Shown here piece by piece: positions 52,051 through 64,000 of a stretch of 64,000 nt of DNA. Source of the DNA: Sva-07 sp963717385 (GTDB taxonomy: Bacteria; Actinomycetota; Acidimicrobiia; Acidimicrobiales; Ilumatobacteraceae); NCBI GenBank assembly GCA_963717385.1, contig CAVQWE010000005.1, positions 292,033 to 356,032 on the forward strand, in the 5' to 3' direction. Under the pieces are notes generated by a model. It did not search any database and was not told the DNA's origin. It saw only the letters and a program-made list of their open reading frames with translations. Within the stretch, counting starts at the first letter, position 1. Each line of letters starts with the position of its first letter. Both the position numbers and the translations under genes were made by a program.

Positions 52051-54351
52051 ATGAGCACCACTGTCGAACACGACGAGACCACCACGTCCGGCGAGCCGAA
52101 GCCGCCCAAACGTGTCAAGCCGCATCAGCTCGCCCTGGTGCTCGGCATCTCGATGGGCATCTTCATCCTGGTGTCCGGCATCCTGCCGCAGATCACCGGC
52201 TGGAAGAACGAGAACCCCGTTCATCGCACGGTGTTCGTCAACATCCCCGGCCCGATCCAGATCGCGTTCTACACCGTCATTCCGGTGATGGTGATCTGGG
52301 GTGCCTTCATGTTCGCCAACCGGATGAAGAACTGGGAGCGCGGCACCCCCTCCCAGCGTCACACCACCAGGAAGAACGCTGCGCAGCGCCTCAAAGACTT
52401 CCGCGCCGGCGCCTACATGCAGACGCTGCTGCGCGATGCCGGCGCCGGCCTGATGCACTCGATGATCTACTTCGGGTTCCTGGTGCTGCTCGGCGTCACC
52501 ACGGTGCTCGAGATCGATCACCAACTGCCCGAGCAGCTCAAGTTCCTCCACGGCACCACCTACAAGGCCTACGCCTTCGTCGGCGACGCCGCCGGGCTCG
52601 TGTTCCTGGCGGGCATCGTGTGGGCGATCGTGCGCCGCTACGTGCAGCGCCCGTATCGCATCCGCATCAAGTCGAAGCCCGAACACGCTGCAATCCTCGG
52701 CACCTTCTTCGCCGTTGGGGTCACCGGCTTCGGCGCCGAGATGTTCCGCATCGCCCAAGAGGGCATGCCCGACTACGAGAAGTGGGCGTTCGTTGGTTAC
52801 CCGCTCGCCACACTCGTCGACGGCTGGTCGGCCTCGGCACTGAGCACCTGGCACCAGTGGTGGTGGATCCTGCACGTTGCGAGCTTCATTGCGTTCCTTG
52901 CGCTGTTGCCGCTCACGATGCTGCGCCACATCTTCACCTCGCCGCTCAACATGTATCTCAAGGACAAGGACCGGCCCAAGGGTGCGATGCGCCCGATGCC
53001 GAACCTGGAAGAGACCGAGCTCGAGAGCTTCGGCGCATCAACCGTCGAGGACTTCACCTGGAAGCAACTGCTCGACCTCGATGCCTGCACGATGTGCGGT
53101 CGCTGCACCAGCGTGTGCCCGGCCCACGCCACCGGCAAGTCGCTCGACCCGCGCGAGATCGTGCTGAAGGCGGGCGAAGTGATGGCCGCCACCGGCTCAC
53201 CGGTCGTGTCACCGCCACTCGGCGTCGATTCCGAGATCACGATCAGCGCCGACTCGCTGTTCGAGCGCATCACCGCCGAGGAGATCTGGGCGTGCACCAC
53301 CTGCAAGGCATGCGACGAGATCTGCCCGGTCAACATCGAGATCACCGACAAGATCTTCGACATGCGTCGCTACCTGTCGCTGATGGAATCGAACTTCCCC
53401 GCCGAATTGGGCAACGCCTATCGGGCGATGGAGAACCAGTCGAACCCGTGGGGCATGAACCAGGGCGAACGTGGCGATTGGGCCGAGGGCATCGATGGTG
53501 TCACCATCGTCGACCCGGGTGAAGCGCTCACGTCCGAGTACCTCTACTGGGTTGGCTGCGCCGGTTCGTTCGACGACAAGAACAAGAAGGTCACCCAGGC
53601 CATGGCCGGCCTGCTGCGCCGCGCCGGCATCGACGTCTCGATCCTCGGCCCATCAGAGATGTGCACCGGCGACTCGGCTCGCCGCTCGGGCAACGAGTAC
53701 CTGTTCCAGATGCTCGCCCAACCCAACGTCGAGATGCTCAACGGCATGGGAGTGAAGAAGATCATCACTCAGTGCCCGCACTGCTTCAACACGTTGCTCA
53801 ACGAGTACCCGCAGGTGGGCGGTCACTTCGAGGTGATCCACCACACCCAGCTCCTCGAGGAACTGATCGAGTCCGGCCAGCTCGACGTCACCGATGCCAC
53901 GCTCGAAGAGCGCATCACCTATCACGACTCGTGCTACCTCGGTCGCCACAACGACGTGTACCTCGCCCCGCGCAAGGTGGTTGCTTCCATCAAGGGCGTC
54001 GACGTGGTCGAGATGCCACGCAACGGCACCAAGGGCATGTGTTGCGGCGCCGGTGGCGCCCGCATGTGGATGGAGGAGAACACCGGCACCAAGGTCAACG
54101 ACGAGCGCGCCGTCGAGGCGATCTCCACCGGCGCCAGTCGGGTCGCCACCGCCTGCCCGTTCTGCTACATCATGCTCGACGACGGCGTGAAGGCCGCGGG
54201 TGTCGAAGAGGACCAGGTGCGCGTCGCCGACATCTCGATCCACCTGCTCGAGGCGATCGAGGCAGGCGAGGCCCTCCGCCACAATGCTCCGGCGCCGCTC
54301 GCCGGCGGTTGGGACAAGACCGAACCCGTCACCCCCGTCGCCGGCGACTGA
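52051..54351 (+). CDS. EtfD-like membrane Fe-S oxidoreductase (HdrB/HdrC-like domains)
   Basis: This is a 766-residue protein with several TM helices in the first 300 residues (NarI-like). A ferredoxin-type domain follows with two [4Fe-4S] motifs (CTMCGRCTSVCP near 345 and CTTCKACDEICP near 418). Two CCG-type cysteine domains come last (CPHCFNT, MCCGAGGARMW, CPFCY). This order equals mycobacterial EtfD (Rv0338c), which takes electrons from EtfBA during fatty acid oxidation and passes them to the quinone pool. The match is of architecture, so the identity is inferred. ATG 52051 follows the palindrome and lies about 90 bp after the cNMP-binding gene. Confidence 0.85.
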   Translation: MSTTVEHDETTTSGEPKPPKRVKPHQLALVLGISMGIFILVSGILPQITGWKNENPVHRTVFVNIPGPIQIAFYTVIPVMVIWGAFMFANRMKNWERGTPSQRHTTRKNAAQRLKDFRAGAYMQTLLRDAGAGLMHSMIYFGFLVLLGVTTVLEIDHQLPEQLKFLHGTTYKAYAFVGDAAGLVFLAGIVWAIVRRYVQRPYRIRIKSKPEHAAILGTFFAVGVTGFGAEMFRIAQEGMPDYEKWAFVGYPLATLVDGWSASALSTWHQWWWILHVASFIAFLALLPLTMLRHIFTSPLNMYLKDKDRPKGAMRPMPNLEETELESFGASTVEDFTWKQLLDLDACTMCGRCTSVCPAHATGKSLDPREIVLKAGEVMAATGSPVVSPPLGVDSEITISADSLFERITAEEIWACTTCKACDEICPVNIEITDKIFDMRRYLSLMESNFPAELGNAYRAMENQSNPWGMNQGERGDWAEGIDGVTIVDPGEALTSEYLYWVGCAGSFDDKNKKVTQAMAGLLRRAGIDVSILGPSEMCTGDSARRSGNEYLFQMLAQPNVEMLNGMGVKKIITQCPHCFNTLLNEYPQVGGHFEVIHHTQLLEELIESGQLDVTDATLEERITYHDSCYLGRHNDVYLAPRKVVASIKGVDVVEMPRNGTKGMCCGAGGARMWMEENTGTKVNDERAVEAISTGASRVATACPFCYIMLDDGVKAAGVEEDQVRVADISIHLLEAIEAGEALRHNAPAPLAGGWDKTEPVTPVAGD

Positions 54352-54380
54352 CCCCCAGCCACCATCCCGTTCACGTGACA

Positions 54381-54406
54381 GTTCGGATGGGACGGTCCAT
54401 CCGAAC
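54381..54406 (+). terminator. Hairpin terminator after the EtfD-like gene
   Basis: GTTCGGATGG and CCATCCGAAC form a perfect 10-bp stem around GACGGT, 30 bases after the stop. No T-tract follows, which is common in GC-rich actinobacteria. Confidence 0.65.
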
Positions 54407-54470
54407 TGCAACACGGACGGGGTGACACGCCGTCGGTCGTCGCCGACGCCACGGATCTACAGTCGGGCAC

Positions 54471-55862
54471 GTGGATGTCGGTGCACAGCACGCCAGGGTG
54501 CTCGGATCGTTGATCGAGAAGGCGGAGACCACACCGGACCACTACCCGCTGACCACCAAGGCCCTCCAGGCGGCGTGCAATCAGACGAACAACCGCGATC
54601 CCGTGGTCGACTACACCGAGCACCAGGTCGACGCCATCATGCTCGAGCTGCGCCGGGACGGTCTCGCACGCAGCGTGAGCGGGACCGGCCACCGGGTCGG
54701 CAAGCACAAGCACACCGTCGACGAGGCGCTCGGCGTCGACGGCGACGAACTCTCCGTACTCGCGGTGTTGCTGCTGCGTGGCGCGCAGACCCTCAATCAG
54801 ATCACGACCCGCACAGCGCGATACCGGTGCGGGCCTGCGGGAGACACCGAGGCCGTCGATGCCGCCATCGACCGATTGGCGGCCCGTGCGCTGGTCGTGC
54901 GCCTCGAGCGTCAGCCGGGCGAACGCGAGCCCCGCATCGTCCAGTGTTGGACCGATGGCGACCCGACGAACGAGCCGGCTCCGAACGGAAGTCCGGACGA
55001 CGCAGGGGCACCGTCGATCGCCCGAGAGTTCTGGGAACGAATCGAGACGCTGCACGCTGTGACGTACTTCGCCAAGGAGTCGATCGACGCCGCGAAGGAT
55101 GCGGGACTCCGCGGGTTCTGGATGGGCTATTTCGGCTGTCGGGCCGCGCCGTTGGGCTCAGTCAACCCAGGTGCGGTCGAGGCGACATTCGCCAATTTCG
55201 CACCGTCGATGGTGCGCCGATCGATTCCCGACGCCTGGACCTTCGCTCGACCCGAGGCGCTCATTTCCGTCCGCGCGAGCGCCGCCGCGGCAGCGCTTCG
55301 GCGCCTCTGCCCCGACATCGAGAACGTCGCACCGCTTGCGAACGAAGCGCTCGCACAGGTGATCGAACGGTGCGACCCGCTCGGGAGGCCGATGTTCGCA
55401 GCGAACCGCGACGTCGGCGTGCTCGACGACCCGGTCGCACAACTCTGGCAGCACTGCACCACACTCCGCGAGCACCGAGGCGACGGCCACGTGATGGCGC
55501 TGGCCGCATCGTCGATCGGTGGGTGCGAGGCTCACCAACTCCTCGCCGCAGAACGGCAACTGCCACCCGAACTGCTGCGCGACAACCGCGGATGGAGCAT
55601 CGAGCAGTGGGACCACGCGGCGCTCGGACTGCAGCACCGGGGTCTGCTCGACGGAGGTCGACTGACCGACGCCGGCCGTCGCCTGCGGACGGAGATCGAG
55701 GTCACCACCGATTCGCTGGCGCTCGCTCCCCTCGTCGGAGCACTCGACGACTCGGGCGCCGCAGCATTGATCGACCTGCTCACGCCGTCGGCCCGCACCG
55801 TCGCTGCGTCGGGGGAGATCCCGTTCCCGAACCCGATGGGCCTTCCAACCACATCCGCGTGA
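54471..55862 (+). CDS. YceH (DUF480) domain fused to an SCO6745-family domain
   Basis: The first 160 residues form a YceH-like (DUF480) winged-helix pair: ARVLGSLIEKAETTPDHYPLT, LQAACNQTNNRDPV, and GTGHRVGKHKHTVDEAL are family marks. A short acidic/Pro-rich linker follows. Residues about 185-455 match the SCO6745-type family (FWERIETLHAVTYFAKES, GFWMGYFGCRAAPLG, FANFAPSMVRRSIPDAW), whose function is unknown. Both halves are in one frame. YceH proteins are normally about 200-220 residues and SCO6745 proteins about 280, so this is an unusual fusion. Since the window has many single-base errors, a frame-merging error cannot be excluded. GTG 54471 is the start. Confidence 0.78.
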   Translation: MDVGAQHARVLGSLIEKAETTPDHYPLTTKALQAACNQTNNRDPVVDYTEHQVDAIMLELRRDGLARSVSGTGHRVGKHKHTVDEALGVDGDELSVLAVLLLRGAQTLNQITTRTARYRCGPAGDTEAVDAAIDRLAARALVVRLERQPGEREPRIVQCWTDGDPTNEPAPNGSPDDAGAPSIAREFWERIETLHAVTYFAKESIDAAKDAGLRGFWMGYFGCRAAPLGSVNPGAVEATFANFAPSMVRRSIPDAWTFARPEALISVRASAAAAALRRLCPDIENVAPLANEALAQVIERCDPLGRPMFAANRDVGVLDDPVAQLWQHCTTLREHRGDGHVMALAASSIGGCEAHQLLAAERQLPPELLRDNRGWSIEQWDHAALGLQHRGLLDGGRLTDAGRRLRTEIEVTTDSLALAPLVGALDDSGAAALIDLLTPSARTVAASGEIPFPNPMGLPTTSA

Positions 55863-55919
55863 CGGTTTCGGTGCCCGGCCCCGACAACTCCGCAACACCA
55901 ACGTGGTTGGAGGCGTCGA

Positions 55920-56916
55920 TCAGCTACGACGCCAAGGGAGCCAGCCCCGAGAGGTCGACGTGTTCGGTCGTTCGCGCCCGCCGGGCACTGCCGGATGCTC
56001 GGTGTAGATCTCGTCGGTGAACAGATCCGCCGACGCGCCGTACGGTGCATCGGCGGCGCTGGCTCCAGACCACACCACCATCTGGGGGAACGCGATCGTG
56101 ATGTCCTGGTCGGCAAAGGCCCGATGGATCGCCAACATCACGTCGTGGGTGGCGGCGAGTTCAGCCGGCACGTTGCTGGCATGCCAGTAGTACACGTCGA
56201 GATCGATGCTCGAACTGCCGAACTCGCGCAAGACGACGAGCGGTGGCGGCTCGTCACAGATCCGGGCCACACGTCGGAGCGCCTCGCCGATCACTTCCGC
56301 AGCACGCGAGAGGTCGGTGTCATAGGCAACGCCCACACCGAGTCGGCTGCGACGGAAGGGCTCGGTGGTCAGCGTCACAATGGGCTCTTTCAACACCATC
56401 GAGTTGGGGACCCGGATCCATGTCCCGTCGAGACCGCGCATCACCACGGTGCGCGAATCGATGTCTTTCACCACCCCGATGTGCTCGCCGAGTTCGACGG
56501 TGTCGCCGATGGTGAACGGTCGGCGCGACTGCAGGATCAGCCCACCGAAGAAGTTCTCGACCACGCCCTGCAGCGCGAGCGCCAGTACCAAGCCACCGAT
56601 GCCCAGAGCTCCCAGGAGGGGACCGATCCGTACTCCGAGGTCGCCAAGTGCATAGATCAGCCCGATGAGGACGATGACGTACCCGATCATGCGGGCGATC
56701 ACCAGCGAGGCAAAGCCCCGCCCAACGGTGCGCTCGACGATCGAGCGGGCGACGCGGCTGACGATGACGGCCACCACGATGGTGACGGCCACCACGATCT
56801 CCTGCCTGGATCCAGTCGGAGCTCTCGAGCGGGTCGTCGACCAATTGTTCGAAGTCGACGGGAACCGGGTCGACCTGGTCGACCATCCACACGAGCACAG
56901 CAAGCACAACGCTCAC
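55920..56916 (-). CDS. MscS-family mechanosensitive channel, one frameshift
   Basis: This is a small-conductance mechanosensitive channel that opens under turgor to release solutes. After two TM helices it shows the pore and MscS beta-domain segment ALGIGGLVLALALQGVVENFFGG, then FTIGDTVELGEHIGVVKDID and the RVPNSMVL segment. An extra base near 56805 separates the N-terminus (SVVLAVLVWMVDQ) from EIVVAVTIVVAVIVS. GTG 56916 overlaps the stop of the second MscS gene, so both are made from one mRNA. The two proteins are alike in layout but different in sequence. Confidence 0.87.
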
Positions 56917-57908
56917 TCTGTCACGGTGTGCGACGGTGCCATGGCGTCGGCCGCAATCTGCGACCCAGCGCGGACACCGCCGCCCGGGGTCACCTCAGCG
57001 TCGCCGGACAACGCCGCACGGAAGCTGGGTGTGGCCTGCAACGCAACGATCTCCGCCGGCATTTCGATGTCGGCCCGTTCGAGCGCGAGCTTCACTGCCC
57101 GAATCGCCACATCTCTCGTGGTCATCGACTCGAGACGGTGAGCGTCGGTCCAGAAGTAGACGGTGATGTCCACGGTCGAGACCCCCAACTCGGTCACGAT
57201 CGCCAACGGCGACGGGTTGCTCCGGATGTTCGGCACCCGAGCGATCGCTTCTTCGATCACCTCGATTGCCTGACCCGCGTCGTTCTCGTAGGCGATACCG
57301 ACGACGAAATCGAGCCGGTGATCCTCGTGGTGGGTGTGCACGTCGATGACGTTCTTGTACACGTCACGATTGGGAATGACGACGAGTTCGCCGTCATAGG
57401 TGGTCAGCTTCGTTTCGCGGATCGTGATGCCCTGCACCGTTCCCGACCGGTCCATCACCGTGATCTGATCGCCCGACCGGAACGGCTGACGAAAGAGCAG
57501 CAGGATGCCGGACAAGGTGTTCTCCAAGATGTCCTGGAAGGCAAACCCGACTGCCACCGAGAAGAAGCCGAGGCCGGCGAGCAGATCGACCGGCTTCACC
57601 GAGGGAAACGTGATGGCGATGGCGATCAACACCACCACGGAGACGAAGATCCACGATGCGATCTTGCTCATCACCGTGGCGAAGCTGGGAGTCTGCGTTG
57701 CGGAGAATCGGCGCCGGAGCGCCCACCTCAGACCTCTCGAGACCACCCACCCGACGAGGATGATTGCGACCGCCACCCCAACACGGGGTGATGCATCCAG
57801 CGTCTGTGCCCACAACGATTTCGCCGACTCAGCGATCTCCTCCTCGGGCGGCGCTGTCGACAGGGCGCGCCCGCTCGAGGATGCGACCAGTGGCAGGAAC
57901 AGCGACAT
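56913..57908 (-). CDS. MscS-family mechanosensitive channel
   Basis: This is a second MscS-type channel of 331 residues. A signal-like first segment and TM helices at about 45-65 and 90-110 precede the pore helix LLAGLGFFSVAVGFAFQDI. FRSGDQITVMDRSGTVQGI and the VVIPNRDVYKNVI segment form the beta-domain. The C-terminal vestibule is followed by a Gly/Ala-rich tail. ATG 57908 is used rather than the GTG just before it. It lies upstream of and overlaps the other MscS gene. It is divergent from glgX, next to osmolyte-related trehalose enzymes. Confidence 0.9.
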   Translation of the reverse strand: MSLFLPLVASSSGRALSTAPPEEEIAESAKSLWAQTLDASPRVGVAVAIILVGWVVSRGLRWALRRRFSATQTPSFATVMSKIASWIFVSVVVLIAIAITFPSVKPVDLLAGLGFFSVAVGFAFQDILENTLSGILLLFRQPFRSGDQITVMDRSGTVQGITIRETKLTTYDGELVVIPNRDVYKNVIDVHTHHEDHRLDFVVGIAYENDAGQAIEVIEEAIARVPNIRSNPSPLAIVTELGVSTVDITVYFWTDAHRLESMTTRDVAIRAVKLALERADIEMPAEIVALQATPSFRAALSGDAEVTPGGGVRAGSQIAADAMAPSHTVTE

Positions 57909-58024
57909 CACGATCGAGCCGTACCCATTTGCGTGCGATCACAACCCCCTTCCCTCGAGCATCCCGTTCGACGGGCCGACGAGACAAGGGATTGAGACTT
58001 CGGTGCGGGGGTAGGGTCCATTTC

Positions 58025-60337
<2,313 letters not shown>

Positions 60338-60340
60338 TCC

Positions 60341-62367
60341 ATGCCGTCCCCCAATGCGCCGCTGCCCGCCGACCGACCCTCCCGCGTGGTGGTCGAACCC
60401 GTCCGCCCAGTGGTCGATGGGGGGAAGCTGCCTGCGAAGGCGTCACTCGGCGAGCCGATGCGTGTCGAGGCCGACGTGTTCACCGATGGCCACGACATCG
60501 CCGTCGCAGCACTGTGCTGGAGGACGGTCGGTGCCGATGGTGTCGCCGGAGCGTGGCAGGAAACACCGATGACCGCGCTCGGCAACGACCGCTTTGCAGC
60601 AACGGTCACCGCACATGCACTCGGTCGCATGGAACTCGACGTGGTCGGGTGGATCGACCACCTCGAAACGTGGCGTCGCAACACCGTGGCCAAGATCACC
60701 GCAGGCCTCGACGTCGGACTCGAACTGTCGACCGGCGCAGATCTTCTCGACGAAGCGCTGCGGTCGACAGCCCTCGCCGACACCGACCGCAGCCAGCTCA
60801 TGGCATTGAGGACCCGACTGCGAGCAGGCGACGGAACGCGGCTCGCTGACCACACCTGGACCGCCATCTTCTGGCGGACCTCGCCACGCACCCCGGTCGC
60901 TCAGCTCGGCGAGCCGCTCCCCGTCGACGTCGACCCGCTCCACGGCGCCTTTGCCTCGTGGTACGAGTTCTTTCCCCGTTCGTCGGTGACGTCGGGAGCC
61001 GTCGCCGAGCCGGAGCCACACCGAACACTCGTCGAATCGATCGACCGCCTCGACCACATCGCAGCGCTCGGCTTCGACATCGTCTACCTCCCCCCGATCC
61101 ACCCGATCGGCTCAGCCCAACGCAAAGGCCGGAACAACTCGACCACTGCATCGCCCGACGACGTGGGCAGCCCGTGGGCGATCGGTTCGCCCGACGGCGG
61201 CCACACATCGGTGGCACCGGAACTCGGCACGGTCGACGATCTCGTCAGCTTCTCCACCGCCTGCACGAACCGCGGGATGCGTCTCGCCCTCGACATCGCG
61301 TTCCAGTGTTCACCCGACCACCCGTGGGTCACCGAGCACCCGGACTGGTTCGCCAAGCGCTCCGACGGCAGCATCCAGTTCGCCGAGAACCCGCCCAAGA
61401 AGTACGAGGACATCTATCCGCTCGACTTCGAGTCGTCCGACTGGCAGCAGCTGTGGGAGGCACTCGCCGACGTCTTCCGCTTCTGGATCGACCGCGGTGT
61501 CACCGTCTTCCGCGTCGACAACCCACATACGAAGGCCTTCCCGTTCTGGGCGTGGGCACTCGCAACCCTCCGTCGCGAACACCCCGAGACGGTGTTCCTC
61601 GCCGAGTCGTTCACGCGGCCGCGGGTGATGGAACGGCTCGCCAAGATCGGTTTCAACCAGAACTACACCTATTTCACGTGGCGCCAGTCCGCATGGGAAC
61701 TGCGCGAGTACTTCACCGATCTGTCGACGCGCACCGTCGACTACTTCCGCCCGAACGCCTGGCCGAACACACCCGACATCTTGACCGAGCAGCTCCAGAC
61801 CGGCGGCCGAGCAGTCTTCGTGACCCGCGCCATCCTTGCCGCGACGCTGTCGCCGAGTTGGGGCGTCTACGGCCCTGCCTTCGAGTTGCTCGAACACCAG
61901 CCGGTTCGTGTGGGGTCCGAGGAGTACCTCGACTCCGAGAAGTACCAGCTCCGCACGTGGCAACTCGACCGTGACGACAGCCTGGCCCCGCTGTTGGGAC
62001 GGCTCAACTCGATCCGCCGTGACCACCGAGCGTTCCGCAACCTCGACACGCTGCGCTTCCACCCCACCGACCACGAGTCGCTCCTCTGCTTCACCAAGAC
62101 CGACGCAACCGAAATCGGCAAGCCAGTCATCGTGGTCGTCAACCTCGACCCGTTCCAGCGCCACAGCGGTTTCGTCGACATCGATCTGGAGGCGATCGGC
62201 CTTCCCTACGGCTCCGAGTACGACGTCGTCGACGAGCTCGGTGGTGTGACGTACCGCTGGCACGGCAACCGGAACTTCATCGATCTTGCTCCGTGGTCTG
62301 CGTCAGCGCACATCTTCACGGTCCACCGGGTCGAGGAACCACAGACGACGATCGACGAGGTCGCAGC

Positions 62368-62371
<4 letters not shown>
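60341..62371 (+). CDS. glgE: Alpha-1,4-glucan:maltose-1-phosphate maltosyltransferase
   Basis: GlgE extends alpha-1,4-glucan with maltosyl units from maltose-1-phosphate. The protein has 676 residues. The N-terminal domain (RVVVEPVRPVVDGGKLPAKA) and catalytic GH13_3 domain are present. ALGFDIVYLPPIHPIG, the nucleophile Asp 393 in FRVDNPHTKAFPFW and the acid Glu 422 in VFLAESFTRP lie where S. coelicolor GlgE has Asp 394 and Glu 423. The stop overlaps the treS start in an ATGA arrangement. The pathway runs from trehalose via TreS and a maltokinase (not in this window) to GlgE. Confidence 0.96.

Positions 62372-64000
<1,629 letters not shown>

Overview
The window is GC-rich and densely coded on both strands, with no gap much above 150 bp. 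It looks like an actinobacterium, most likely of the Acidimicrobiia (Ilumatobacter-like). The grounds are a dnaK-grpE-dnaJ-hspR order behind a perfect HAIR operator, a GlgE/TreS alpha-glucan cluster, an EtfD-like membrane Fe-S oxidoreductase, an SCO6745-family domain and frequent GTG starts. The taxonomy is inference. No rRNA, tRNA, CRISPR array, transposase or prophage gene was seen.

Layout. 1-7,000: a flavin monooxygenase coupled to an MMPL exporter, an FAD-linked oxidase, pyrE and a TesB-type thioesterase. 7,000-16,600: a small basic protein, purA-purB, a Rieske oxygenase, two coupled exported proteins (one with an HExxH motif), a divergent HisD-family enzyme and a two-component system. 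16,600-27,600: clpB, a DUF3445 protein, an LLM flavoenzyme, a Baeyer-Villiger-type monooxygenase followed by an esterase, and an SNF2 helicase with its SWIM partner. 27,700-40,800: MoxR, DUF58, a transglutaminase-like membrane protein with lost catalytic residues, a 1,566-residue tandem Ig-like surface protein, an EccC/FtsK-like protein without Walker A motifs, and a possible actin-fold protein. This block is the best candidate for an undescribed envelope system. 40,800-45,400: the HspR-controlled chaperone operon and cytidine deaminase. 45,400-57,900: galE, a NUDIX hydrolase, an SLC13-type transporter coupled to an M14 carboxypeptidase, an alpha/beta hydrolase, a cNMP-binding protein, etfD-like, a YceH/SCO6745 fusion and two coupled MscS channels. 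58,000-64,000: glgX-glgE-treS, converting trehalose to maltose, maltose-1-phosphate and alpha-glucan, with GlgX trimming glucan.

Nine otherwise well-conserved genes are broken by about 13 single-base indels, at least 11 of them +1. Each protein reads through cleanly when one base is skipped or restored. I therefore treat them as probable sequence errors rather than decay, and give each gene its full span.

Two families of short palindromic repeats sit at gene ends: a near-perfect 31-33 bp palindrome (two copies) and an element built on GGGTCTGACCCC (three copies).
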